Shown piece after piece: positions 1 through 37,860 of a stretch of DNA of 64,000 nucleotides. The DNA comes from Prinia subflava (taxonomy: Eukaryota; Chordata; Aves; Passeriformes; Cisticolidae). The stretch covers positions 12,283,600 through 12,347,599 of the forward strand of contig NC_086258.1 in NCBI RefSeq assembly GCF_021018805.1, read 5' to 3'. A program made the position numbers and the translations under genes. The notes beneath the pieces are model-generated. The model had not been told where the DNA came from, ran no database searches, and was given only the letters and a program-made list of their open reading frames with translations. Position 1 is the first letter of the stretch. Each line of letters begins with the position of its first letter.

Positions 1-1770
1 AGTCGGGGGCGGCACGGCCGGGCTGCTGGCAGGGGATGGAGCTCGGACGGGCTCGTAGGTGTCCTCGGGGAGGTCCCCACGGAGCCGCCGGGGCTCCCCC
101 GGCGCCGGGAGCACGGCCTGGGCCACGGCCTCGGCCGCTCGCTGGAGGCTGCTCAGCAGGGCCTCTCCTGTGGAAGCTGCGAGGGGCGGGCATGTTGGGA
201 TCCCCACGGGATCACCCCAACACTGAGTCCCAGGCTGGGAAAGGGGGTGAGGGAACTCTAGGAACTCAGGACGAAGCACAAAGAGACCCCCATGGCCCTG
301 CCCCAGCTCCCAGAGGGAAAGGACCCAGTGAGGGCCCGGCCAGGACTCACCGGAGCTGCTTTTGTCACTGCTGAAGCCGAATCCCTGCAGGGAGCCACAG
401 GGGCTGGGGCTGGAGCCCATCCCTGGGGGCACAGGGAATGTCACAGGGAGCACAGGCTCTCGGGCTCCCCTTCCCCGCTGTTTCCCTGCCCCCTGACCGA
501 GGAGGGCCCATCCTGGGGTCTGTGCTCACCGGCGGGGGCCGCGGGCCGGGCGGGCAGTGCCAGGGGCTGCGGCAGCGGCGCATCCGAGAACAGAACGCTG
601 GCCAGGTCCTGTGGGATTGAGAGAGGGATAAAGGAGTGTGGGCAGCGCTGGGAACCCCAGAGCCCCCAGAGGAGGGGGCTGAGGGCTGCCCTGTCCCTCC
701 AGCACCCACCTGTGCGGCCGCCCGCACCTTCTGGTTCAAGCTGTTGCCGTGGAGGGGGTCTGGGGGCCCGGAGAACACTGCAGACACACAGAGGGGAGGG
801 TGGGGGATGCTCCCAGGTGGGGCAGGACCCTGCTCCTGGTACAGCCCCTGCAGCAGGAGCCCTTCTGGCGTTCCCATGGGGCTGCTGCTGCCCTCCCAAG
901 TCCCCCCAGCCCATTACCTGCAGCCTCCCGGATGAAGCTGGCGTTCCTCTTCAGCTGCAGGACAAACTGGGGGGAGCCTTGGGAGCAGGTGTGCAGCAGG
1001 ATCTTCAGCACCTGGCTCGGGGGACAAGGACAAGTCACAGCTGCCCTCCCTGGAGTGGGGGGCTTCCCACTCCCATCACCTCCCCAGCGCTCCCAGCACG
1101 AACCCACCTTCAACTTGACGTGGCAGGAGCTGCTCTGCAGCCGTGTGAGGAGGTGCTCCAGCAGGCACTGGCTGCTCCCGGGGGACTCGTGGGAGATCTC
1201 TGGGGACGGGTTAGGGATCCAGCCGGGATCGGAGGGCAGCAGCAGCAGCAGCTCCCCGACTGCCAGGGATTCAGCCCCTCCCCAGGGTCCCAGCCAGGGC
1301 TCGCAGTCCCACCGCTGCCCCCAACCAGCCCCGCAGGCCTCCAACACCCACCACGGCCCGGAGCACGCCGGGGAGCTCCCCCTGTCCCGGGATCCCCGCC
1401 CTGTCTCGGGAACCCCCTGCCCTGGGCCCCCCCCGGCTCCCCGAAGGATACTGGCGATCTCCTCGAACAGGTACCCGGGGCAGGGCGTGTCGTCGTCGGC
1501 CGTGCCCCGCAGCAACACCGGCAGCTGGAGGAGGAGGGGGCGGCGTGAGAGGGGGCGGACCCGCCCCGGGGCCCGGTGGTGGGGACTGGACCGAGGCCCC
1601 GGGGCAGGCCCGGCCCCGTCAGGGCTGTGTGAGGCGGCTGCAGAAGCGAGGGGAGGGGGTGCAGCGATGACGTCGCGGGTGAGCAGTGACGTCACGCCCC
1701 GGCCTCCCCCCAAAGCCCCCGTCCGTACCCGGCTCAGGAAACTCAGCCGGTCCCGCAGCGGCGCCGCCAT
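1..1770 (-). CDS. TEPSIN: TEPSIN (AP-4 complex accessory subunit), 5' part, exons 1-8, 3' end outside window
   Basis: Tepsin is a coat-associated accessory protein of the AP-4 adaptor complex at the trans-Golgi network (family knowledge). Eight exons read on the minus strand: 1768-1729, in detail 1770-1729, then 1524-1452, 1199-1108, 1011-918, 777-710, 608-530, 422-351 and 167-1 (continues). All have GT/AG borders and the phases join to about 229 codons. Residues 1-14 begin MAAPLRDRLSFLSR. The next exons give the acidic DDDTPCPGYLFEEIA segment and KISHESPGSSQCLL, which form the N-terminal ENTH/VHS-like helical domain (about residues 1-125). PPDPLHGNSL and QKVRAAAQ follow, then a low-complexity linker. 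Exon 8 has a short helix (EALLSSLQRAAEAVAQAV) before another linker. The AP-4 appendage-binding motifs of the C-terminus would lie beyond base 1. The start is the first ATG in a CpG promoter and is the conserved one. Sure of identity; the visible part is incomplete. Confidence 0.93.
1660..1700. promoter_or_regulatory. CRE pair in TEPSIN intron 1
   Basis: A palindromic cAMP-response element TGACGTCA is at 1687-1694, and a near-match TGACGTCG is at 1668-1675. They lie 35-60 bases inside TEPSIN intron 1, within the same CpG-rich block as the start codon. CREB/ATF binding near a CpG-island start is common, but occupancy here is inference. Confidence 0.5.
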
Positions 1771-2113
1771 GACACTGCCCGCACCGGCGCTGCCCGGTCC
1801 TTCGGCGGCGTCAGGGAAGCGCCTCCCGGAAGTTGTTTTAGACCAATGAGATGGCGAAGCTCTGCCGCTCAACCAGTCATCGGTGAGAGAAGGCGGGGCT
1901 CCGGGCGGAAGAGCCTCATAAGGTTGACGCCTGAAGGAGGCGGGAAATAAACAACCGGCATTTCCGCCAATCAGAGCCGCCCGTGCCGAATAACCAATCA
2001 GAAGGGGCGCGGTTTGGGGTGGGGCCGCCCAATAGGAGAGCGCGGTGTGTGACGAGCGGGGCGGGCAGCCAATGGCGGCCGCGTGGGCATGGCGGCGCCC
2101 GTGCGGTGAGGCG
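1771..2113. promoter_or_regulatory. Bidirectional CpG promoter of TEPSIN and NDUFAF8
   Basis: The two start codons are 343 bases apart and point away from each other. Between them are five CCAAT boxes, all in the same orientation: 1843-1847, 1967-1971, 1994-1998, 2029-2033 and 2069-2073. An ETS core CCGGAAGT is at 1826-1833 and a YY1-like AATGGCGGCCGC starts at 2071. No TATA box is placed at a sensible distance. CCAAT plus ETS plus YY1 without TATA is the usual dress of a housekeeping bidirectional promoter. Transcription starts are not visible in sequence alone. Confidence 0.75.
2089..2109 (+). other. Upstream ORF of NDUFAF8 (6 codons)
   Basis: An ATG at 2089 opens a six-codon frame (MAAPVR) that stops at 2109, four bases before the NDUFAF8 start at 2114. 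It matters only if transcription starts upstream of 2089. Its context (GGGCATGG) is moderate. Confidence 0.4.
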
Positions 2114-2508
2114 ATGTCGGGGCGCGGAGTGTGGCTGCGGGCGCGGGCGCGGCTGCGGCGCTTCCCGGCGGCGCTGGCGGCCTGCGGGGACCAGGTGCGG
2201 CCGGGGGGCACAGGGCGGCACGGGGGGTCGGCTCCGGGGTCGGCGGGTCCCGGCCCCCGCTCCCGTCCCGTGTGATTCCCGCAGGCCGCGGCCTACGGGC
2301 GGTGCGTGGCGGCGGCGGCGGCAGGACCGGCGGAGCTGCGGCGGGACGCGTGCCTGGAGGAGTTCCAGGCGCTGCGGGAATGCTTCGCCCGGGCGGTACG
2401 GCGCTGTCCCGGGCCCCGTCCCAGATGTGATCCCGGTGCTGGAGGAGGGAGGCGGCCTCGGCCCATCCTGACCGCGGCTCTTTGCAGGCAAAGGCGACAC
2501 CGAAGTGA
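2114..2508 (+). CDS. NDUFAF8: NDUFAF8, mitochondrial complex I assembly factor 8 (twin CX9C protein)
   Basis: NDUFAF8 (human C17orf89) works with NDUFAF5 in early assembly of respiratory complex I; twin CX9C proteins fold in the mitochondrial intermembrane space or act near it (family knowledge). Three exons: 2114-2194 (27 codons), 2285-2395 (37 codons) and 2488-2508 (6 codons with stop following). All borders are GT/AG with phase 0. The product is 70 residues against 74 in human. Two CX9C motifs are visible: Cys24/Cys34 and Cys50/Cys60. The N-terminus is Arg-rich (RARARLRRFP), as in the human protein. The last exon gives AKATPK, so the terminal Lys-Thr-Leu-Glu-Gly-Gly-Cys of human is not kept. 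The ATG at 2114 is chosen because it gives the conserved N-terminus; an upstream ATG at 2089 opens only a short frame. Confidence 0.92.
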
Positions 2509-2544
2509 CCCCGGAGCCGTCCCCGCCTGGAGACGCTCGAGGGG

Positions 2545-2550
2545 AATAAA
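2545..2550 (+). terminator. Polyadenylation signal of NDUFAF8
   Basis: AATAAA lies 37 bases after the NDUFAF8 stop, giving a very short 3' UTR. The site fits cleavage at about 2560-2580. Confidence 0.75.
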
Positions 2551-2670
2551 ACCCTCAAAGCCACCGGATTGTCCTCAAATGACGGAACCCCCCGGGCCCG
2601 GAGCTGTCCACCCCGCCCCCCGGCCCGGAGGAGATGCAGCCCCGGGCTGGGTGAGGGTCACAGATCTATT

Positions 2671-2726
2671 TTTATTTATTAAAAAAAGAAAAGAATTCAG
2701 ATCAGAATGCTTCAGCTTATTTTATT
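2671..2726 (-). terminator. Polyadenylation signals of SLC38A10
   Basis: On the minus strand AATAAA reads at 2726-2721, with two more overlapping copies at 2680-2671. They close a 3' UTR of about 1.6 kb that begins at 4336. The NDUFAF8 signal faces it about 170 bases away. Confidence 0.65.
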
Positions 2727-4336
2727 GATGGGCTCAGCCCGCGCTCCGGGCTCTCCCTCCCAGCGTTCCACCCGCCCCGGGGGAGCCGTTCCCGACGGGA
2801 CAAGGCAGCTCCCGCCAGCTTCCAGCCCAGCTCGGGGTGCCCACGCCTTTCCCAGGAGCAGGAACGCCAGGAGCATCTTTGGTCCCTTGTGTTCACACAG
2901 AGAACAACACACAGGCGGCTGTGCCCCCGCGGGGCCGGGGCCGGCAGCACAGCGAGGAAGGAGCTGCCCCGGGAAGGCTGGCTGGTGCCACAGGGCACAC
3001 CCGGAGCCGTCCCTGCCTCTCAGAGCAGCTCCGGGGCTCCCGGCCGTGGTGCTTGTGCTTGACGACAGCGTTAATGGAGAAGCTCGGGGGGTTTAAGGCC
3101 ACAGTGTTCCGGGGGGTCTTCCCAAAGGACTCCCGAGGTCGCTTCCCTGTCGCTCCGGGTTGTGACAGCCCGGGAGCAGCAGGCAGGGACAGTCCCACCC
3201 CGTCCCAGCTCTGCAGGGTCCCGCTGGACACAGACTCGAGGTCGCCAAAGACATTTGGAGGTCGGGATATAAAACCCACCACAGTGATGAGGTCTGAGGG
3301 CTCCAGGCTGGGAATTCTCAGCCGGTCTAGGGAGAGCTTTGGGACTGAATTCCGTACATTCGCAGGTCAGGACGTAACAACACAAAACCCAAAAAAACCC
3401 AAGGGATGAGTCACTGGGAGCCTGAAACAACACAGAGCTCTTGGGGGAGCTCTTCCCTTCCTCACTCACCAAACAAATTCGCAGAGGTGGAGCAGGGACC
3501 TGTCTGGATGCAGAACAGGGCAGGGGGAGGCTGGGAAGAGCACACAGAACACAGGAAGAGGTAGGTGGAGCCCCTGGATCCACCTGGCTCTGCCATGGTT
3601 TTTCCAAGCTACTCACCTCTGGCAGAAGAATCAAGCTGGGTTGGAAGGGGTCAGGGGATAACTGAGCTTCTTAATGCACTTTTGAGAGGGGAAGTGGAGC
3701 TGGAGAGCAAGGAGAGGAGCACCCAGGGAGGGTAGCAGGGGCAGAGCTCTGTATGATCCCAGTGTGTGGCCAAGGAATCCCATCCCTGGGAGAGAGGCAG
3801 CACAACAGGAGTTGTGCCCGGTTAAGGCAGCGTTTCTACTAAATGAGGTTCCTAAACCACCACTGTGTCCCAAACAAATGAGGTTCTGCTCCCAATCCAG
3901 CACTGGAGCATTGACTCTGCGGTCCTCAGCTCACGGCTTCTCTGGGGTAAAGCCCTTCCCGAGCTGTGGGTCCCAGGTCCCTTCAGCACAGCCAGGGTGA
4001 TGGAGCCCCTTCCTGCTTCTGAGAGGAGCTGGGAGATGGTTGGAGAAGGCAATTTGATATGAATGAGATGCTGGAAAAGGTCCTTGGAGCAGCAGCCTGG
4101 CAGGGAGCCCAGGTGGATGGCAGCTCTGGAAGGCAGGGGACAGCAGGAATGTCACTTCCTCGGCCGCGCGCAGGCACACGCTGAGGGTGCTGCTGTGGAA
4201 GCCCCCAGGGTGGTGCTCAGGGAGATCCTGTGGATCCAGGCATCCAGCAACGCGCTGCTGGCTGAGAGCTCTCTCTCCATGCCTGAGCAACACCGGCGAG
4301 GCCGAGCCCTCCCCTCGGAGCACGGCCGCAGCCGTG
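2690..4336 (-). other. SLC38A10: 3' UTR of SLC38A10
   Basis: This stretch runs from the SLC38A10 stop codon to the minus-strand polyadenylation cluster near 2.7 kb. No coding exon of either neighbour can be placed in it. It is unspliced as far as can be seen. The exact cleavage site is not known. Confidence 0.6.
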
Positions 4337-32346
<28,010 letters not shown>

Positions 32347-32600
32347 GGCCCGCAGCGGAGGATCCCCGCGGCGGGGGACCCGGTTTGTGGCCGCTCGCCG
32401 AGCCCCAGGGCCGGCCCGGAGCGCCCGCTGCCCCCGGTCCCCCTCAGCCGGCCGTGCCCGCCATGGCCCCACCGGGCCCGCCCCGACCCGGCACCGGCCA
32501 CAGCGGCACTTCCGGCTTCCGCCGCCGCCGCAGGAAGTGACGTGTCCGCGGTGAGCGGGCCGCTCCTGCCGCCCCGGAGGCCGCGACTCACTGGTGGGGG
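32347..32600 (-). promoter_or_regulatory. SLC38A10: CpG-island promoter of SLC38A10
   Basis: The region just upstream of the SLC38A10 ATG is a CpG island without TATA. It contains ACTTCCGG at 32508-32515 (ETS site CCGGAAGT on the gene strand) and AGGAAGTGACGTG at 32532-32544, a joined ETS/CRE-like element. These are common in housekeeping promoters. The start site cannot be fixed from sequence. Confidence 0.6.
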
Positions 32601-35000
32601 AGAGTAAAGGGGGTCCCATGGCGGGGACACCCCCGGAGAGCTGAGCACGGCCAGGGAGGTGCGGGATTGCAGGACAGGCATCCATGCAGATCCGTGCGTG
32701 GAAAGGCACGAAGATGGGTGTGCGCCATGCCCTTCCATGCGTGTGTGCACATGCATCCGTGACCCGGGCCCGAGCGGGGCTCCCCGGCGTGACGGGGGCA
32801 CCCGGGAGGCCCCTCGAGGGCAGCCCCCCACCCCCGGCATCCCCCCCGCTGCACATCTGGGCGCGCATCCAGCTGTGCGCGCACATCTGCTCCCCATCCC
32901 ACCCGGAGCTGTCCCCAGCTGTGCCGCGGACGGGACCCCCCACACCCCACAGGATGAGGGGAAAAGCAGGAAAGATGCGGGGGGGCGCGGCCGGGCGCGG
33001 CGGCAGCTCCGAGTGGCACACGCCAAGGGCACGTTCCCGTCGGGACGGAACGCGGCGCTCGTATAATTTGCAGCAATTGCGATGGGAAACCGCAGGAATT
33101 CGCTCTACAAAAGGTTTGCAGGGAGGTGAACAGGCGGCCTAATTCCCTCCAGGTGCGGCGCGGGATCGGGAGCTCCGGCTGCGCTTTCCTGGCTCCTGTG
33201 CCAGAGCAGCGGCTGTGTCCGTGGGTGTCCTCGGGGTGGGACCAGGGATCCCCTCGGGAATGTCGCCCAGGGGCAGGAAAAGGGCTCTGGTGGCTTCTCC
33301 GTGTCCGAGTGGGAGCCGGGGGCTTGGGGAATGTGCAGAGCCAGCGCGGAGTCCCCGTGGCACGGGATGGGGACAGCAGGGGAGCCGCCCCCGCTGTGCC
33401 ACGGCCCCGGGGCTCGTCCGTGCCCATCCCCAGGGAATGGGAGTTCTGCAGCTCCAAAATCCCAAACTCTGCCTCCAGCAGGAGCCGGGCTCTGTCCCGG
33501 CAGCACCAGGGCAGTTTCCCATCACAAACCTGCCGAGAGCAAGGAGAATTCTCTGGAAAGCCCCAACCACTCCGAAGGGCACCAGCACGAGGCACCCCGA
33601 GCCCGCTCTGCCCGCAAAGGGCCCTGCTGGGTTTGGGAGCCAGCGGCAGCGTTCCCACCAGGATCCACTGGGAATCCCCGGTGCCTCAGAGCCCTTCCCA
33701 GTCCTGCCCCGTGGCCCAGATTCCTCCCGCCGGATTTGGAGCCACGGAGAACAACCAGCCCCAGAGGACGCCAGAGCAACAATTACTGTAATTAGAAATG
33801 GGGGCTCAGGGCTGGCTGATCCCGCAGGGATCCTGCATTGCATTATGGAAGCACAAATCGCTCGGGATGTCCAGGGGCCGCTGCTGTGTCCGATGCTGCT
33901 CCGCAGGGATGTGCACACATGTGCTGCACACACTGAGCTGAGGCAGATTCCCAGCTCCCATGAGTGATGGTGTCCCAGGAAATCAGCTGGGTCCATCTCT
34001 GCTCCCATCCATCCCACTCCTGTTCAGGAATTCGCCTCAGTGGCTGCTCGGTGCCAGGGGGCACCCATGAACCTCCCATGGCACCGGGATGCTCTGGAAC
34101 CACGGGAGCATCCCAGCCCTCCCCTCTTGGGGGACACAGTGCAGGACCCACAGGGAATGGGAAGGAATGGGAACCGGGGGCAAGCCCACCCAGACCCCAC
34201 CCTATGTCCCACCTTCACCCAGGGACCAGCACCCAGCACCCAGGGCCACCCTGCTCCCGATGGCTGCTTCCAGTGACAGATGCCTGGCAGATCCTGGGAA
34301 CCACCCGGCAGGGATTGAAAAACATAAATTAAAACAAATTGCAGTTTTATATTGCAAATAAGGGCAGTTTGATGGGTTTTATTGCGGAACAACCATTAAT
34401 GAAGTGCAGTTTCAGGCACCTTAATTGCTCAGGGACCAAAGTTCAGTTCGTCTCTCCAGCACGGGCTGGGAGCCACAGCGTGTCCCGCGAGGGCCTGGCA
34501 GGGTGGGAATGGGATCAGGAATGAATTTATGGGCACGATGAGGAGGATGGAGGCAAGGGGCCAAACCCATCTGGGGGAATTAAAGCAGTGTGGGACAAAC
34601 AGAACAACCTGTGTGGAGGGAGGTGAGAGGCCATGGTGTCCCCACCACAGTGTCTCCCTCGTGTCAGCCGTAGGGTCCCACAATGGGTACTCACCATGGG
34701 ATGGATTTTGGGATGGGGGTACCCAAGCATTTGGGACGCTGGTGCTGCCCCGAGGGCTGGGCTGGGGCGATGCAGAGCCGTGGGGGGCCCGGGGAAGCCC
34801 CCTTCGTCCCCCAGATCAAAGCACGCGTGGGTGTGCGGGGCACAGAGGGGCGTGCACGTGGACACAGCACCGGGGATACAACCACGGGGGATCCACGCAC
34901 ACTCAGGACACGATCGCCCCCGCCCTACGCGAGCCCCGGCACCGTCACACCCGCGCGTGGACACGCTCCCCACCTGCATGTACCCACGCCTACCACAGGC
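32600..35000. other. Intergenic stretch between SLC38A10 and the 35 kb CpG island
   Basis: No exon of a known gene could be placed. Two AT-rich blocks stand out: 33770-33850 (ATTACTGTAATTAG, a palindrome-like homeobox site) and 34310-34440 (ATAAATTAAAACAAATTGC, then CATTAATGAAG and CTTAATTGC). Both could be enhancers. The rest is GC-rich without visible structure. Confidence 0.4.
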
Positions 35001-35014
35001 ACCGGGCTGTACCG

Positions 35015-35125
35015 AGCCGTTCCGAGCCACACGGAGCCTTACCGGGCCTTACCGAGCTGTACGGAGCCTTACCGGGCCTTACCGAGCCGTACGGAGCCTT
35101 ACCGGGCCTTACCGAGCCGCACGGG
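35015..35125. repeat. 30-bp tandem repeat, three copies
   Basis: Unit ACGGAGCCTTACCGGGCC followed by TTACCGAGCCGT is repeated three times with few changes, directly upstream of the CpG-island promoter-like segment at 35.2-35.6 kb. Confidence 0.85.
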
Positions 35126-35219
35126 TCCGGTGCCGCCCCCGCGCGCGCCCATTCATTCCCCGCCCGCGCCGTGGGAACGAGCCGCGCGCGCCGCGGGCGG
35201 GAAGCGCAGCCCCGCGGTG

Positions 35220-35690
35220 GCCCCGCCCCTCTCCGCGCGCATGAATGAGCGCGCCCCGCCCAGCTCCATATTAGGGCACCCGGCTCTGCTGGGGCGGGGC
35301 CTTGCCAGACAGCTCCGCCCCCTCGCTCTGCCAATCAGAGCGGCGCGCCGGGCCCCCCGCCGGGCCCCGGCCTTTGTTTGTGGAGGGCTCCGGGGCCAAT
35401 GGGAGCGCGGGACGGGGGGGCGCTGGGCCAATGGGAGCGCGGGACGGGGGACGCTGGGCCAATGGGCGCGCGGGGGGGGCGCGGGGCGGAGCGCGGGGCA
35501 CGGCCCGGCCCGGCCACGTGCTCGCGGAGCCGCCTCCGCGGGGACCGGGGACAGCGAGGGGGCCCCGGCGCGGCTTGCGGGGCCGCCGGGCTGCGTCCCC
35601 AGCAGTGCCAAGGACACGCGCCTGTCCATACGCTATCAGTGCCGGATCCCGGTGCCACCGACGGCTCGGCACCTTCCTGCTCCGGTAGAC
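35220..35690. promoter_or_regulatory. Orphan CpG-island promoter with tandem CCAAT boxes, CArG box and E-box
   Basis: Contains a perfect CArG box CCATATTAGG (35266-35275, the SRF-binding core of the FOS serum response element), CCAAT at 35331-35335, three more CCAAT boxes in a tandem repeat at 35396, 35428 and 35459, and a CACGTG E-box at 35515-35520. No open reading frame here resembles a known protein. It could drive an unannotated noncoding RNA, or be an alternative far-upstream promoter of BAHCC1, or an enhancer. Direction is unknown. Confidence 0.5.
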
Positions 35691-36884
35691 CCCGGGGGAG
35701 CGGCCCGAGCCCCGGCTGCAAACCCCTGTCCGGGGCGCGTTTGGGTCGGGGCTGGCCCTGCCAGCCAGAGTTGGCAGCAGCGTTATTTTGTACTTGGCTG
35801 CCTGTGGCCCCACTCGCCCGTTATTGCTGGGACTGGGGTGGGCGGCATCGTCCTGGCGGCTCTGGGGAGCAAATCCCGACTGCTGCAGCCCCCATGCAGA
35901 CGGAGCTGCCCCACACATGAAGCTGCAGCCCTGGGACCGAGCCCCACGTGTAGATCTGAGTGCGGGGACAGGGCTGTGCCCAACATTGATCACACGGAGG
36001 GGACTGCACTGGGCAGGAGCCTCCCAAGGGTCCCGGAAAGGACCACCAGGAAATCCCATTCTGTGCCTGGGTTGTGTCAGCGATCTGCTGTTCCCTCCTT
36101 GGCTGTGAGAAATACCCTGGTCCCAGCCGGCCCCAGTTGCCCCCGCCGTGGTCACACTCGTGGCAAAGCCGGGGCACTCCCAGCCCAGCGGCAGGAGGAC
36201 GAGCTCCTGGCGGAAAGGCGAAGGTCACGGTCGTTTTCTCGGTCACAGGCAGCTCCCAGCTCCGTGTCTGTTCGTTCCCGTCCCTCCAGTACTCCCGGAC
36301 ACCCTCGCAGCACAGCTCAGTGTCACACTGCCCGTGGCACTGCCATTCCGTGGCGGTGGCGGCTGATGGCCAGGCCAGGGGGTGCTGGCTCTGCTGCTGG
36401 TTTGCTCCTCACGCCCTCCCCACGTCTCCCATCACCAAAACACGGCTCTGGCTCCATCGCCCTCCACCCGGGCCTGCCTACGGCGCTGCCAAACTACGGC
36501 AGCAGCCCCGAGCTGCCGGGCAGGGGCACAGCCCCGGTGTCACCCGATGGCCGCGACAGCGCCCGGCCCGGGCCGGCCCCGCCGCGCCCTCCGGCGGGCG
36601 GGGAAGCACCGGAGCATCTCCCGGGGCCCGGGGAGAGAACAAAGGAGGGCAGCTGCGGCGGAGGGAGCGGCGCTGCCGGATGCGCTGCAGCGCGGATAAT
36701 CCGCCCCGGCACAGCCTCGGGAGCCCCGGCAGCTCCGGCCGCGGGGAGCGGCGGCCCGGCCCGGGGCGGGAGGGCTGTGCAGGGTGGGAGGGGGCTCGTC
36801 CCGGCTCCCCGCGCAGCCCCAGCCCGATCCTCGCTCCGTGCCCCCCGATCCATCCCGCCCCGCGGCCGCGCTCACCCCGGCTAA

Positions 36885-37110
36885 TGCCGCGCCATAAAGG
36901 AACCGACTTACATTAACGACTTTTGTCACCAAAGTCATTAACATAATAGGGCTTCCACATCAAAATTGAATATTAATGCTCCGCCGGCTGCGGAGGGAGG
37001 CGGATAATTGCTCTAATACATTTTCCAGTCGGATTTTCGCATCGCGGCAGCAATTGCATTAGCAAACCCGATTATTCCCACGGCCGGTACAATGGGATGG
37101 TTAATGGGAG
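36885..37110. promoter_or_regulatory. Candidate conserved developmental enhancer
   Basis: A sharp AT-rich island inside GC-rich DNA with many TAAT/ATTA cores: CATTAACGAC, GTCATTAACATAATAGGG, TTGAATATTAATGC, CGGATAATTGCTCTAATAC, GCAATTGCATTAGC, CGATTATTCCC and GGTTAATGGG. No frame is coding. The density of homeodomain-type sites and the low CpG decay suggest strong constraint. Confidence 0.5.
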
Positions 37111-37794
37111 TTAAGTTCCTGCCTTTTTCCTCAGACCCCCGAGCGGCTGCGGCTCCGTGCCCCCCACTGTCCCCACCCCGGGGGGCAGGGGCCGAGGTCC
37201 CCGAGGCGGGAGCGGAGGGGACGGAGCCACCTCGTCCCTCCGCGCTGGCAAACACGACCCTTGGACACAGACGGCCTTGAGACGCGCCGGGAACGCCGCG
37301 GCCAGCTGGAACACCGCCTGTCCCCGGAGCCGTGCTGTGCTGTTCCGTGCCGTGTGAGCCCTGGGATGAGCCGTGAAGGACAGCAGACGGGACACACCGG
37401 CCCGGGGTCCCACCACAGCGGTGCTGGGGGCCGGGGAGAGCCAGGGGTTGTTCCCAGCTCCTGCCCCAGGAGTGTCAGGGGACCCTCCAGCCTCCTTTCC
37501 CTTCCGAGGGGGTTCAGCAGCTCCCGGAAGGATAAAGCTCAGGAAAACAGCTGAGGAGGGGGGAAACTGCCCCTTCACTGCACCCCCAAATATGTCCCCT
37601 GTGCAGGGACAGGCCATGCCCTCTGCCACCACACCCCATCCTTGAGGTCCCCTCTTGCCCCCCCAAGGGGGCCACCGTGCTCAGGGGGCTCTGTGGTGGC
37701 CCAGCCCCAGCTGAGGGGGGGACAGGCACCGTGAGAGCAGCAGCAGCGGTGGACAAAGGCAGCTGCAGGGCTGGGGTTGGATGTGGGGGGATCC

Positions 37795-37860
37795 TCATCA
37801 AATTGACTTTAATTGTGCTCATTTGGCCTCACTTCATTGATCAATCTCACACAGCAGAGT
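37795..37860. promoter_or_regulatory. Short AT-rich candidate regulatory element
   Basis: CATCAAATTGACTTTAATTG followed by CATTTGGCC and CATTGATCAATCTC lies between GC-rich flanks. It has a palindromic TTGATCAA and an ATTA core. Regulatory role is inference. Confidence 0.3.

Noticed and set aside
736..2211. 491-codon minus-strand frame across the TEPSIN promoter
   Set aside because: It is open because of GC-rich sequence; only parts coincide with TEPSIN exons, which are separated by proper GT-AG introns.
34683..36884. 733-codon plus-strand frame in the intergenic CpG island
   Set aside because: Low-complexity Arg/Pro/Gly/Ala, no recognised domain, crosses CCAAT repeats and promoter motifs; expected in very GC-rich DNA.
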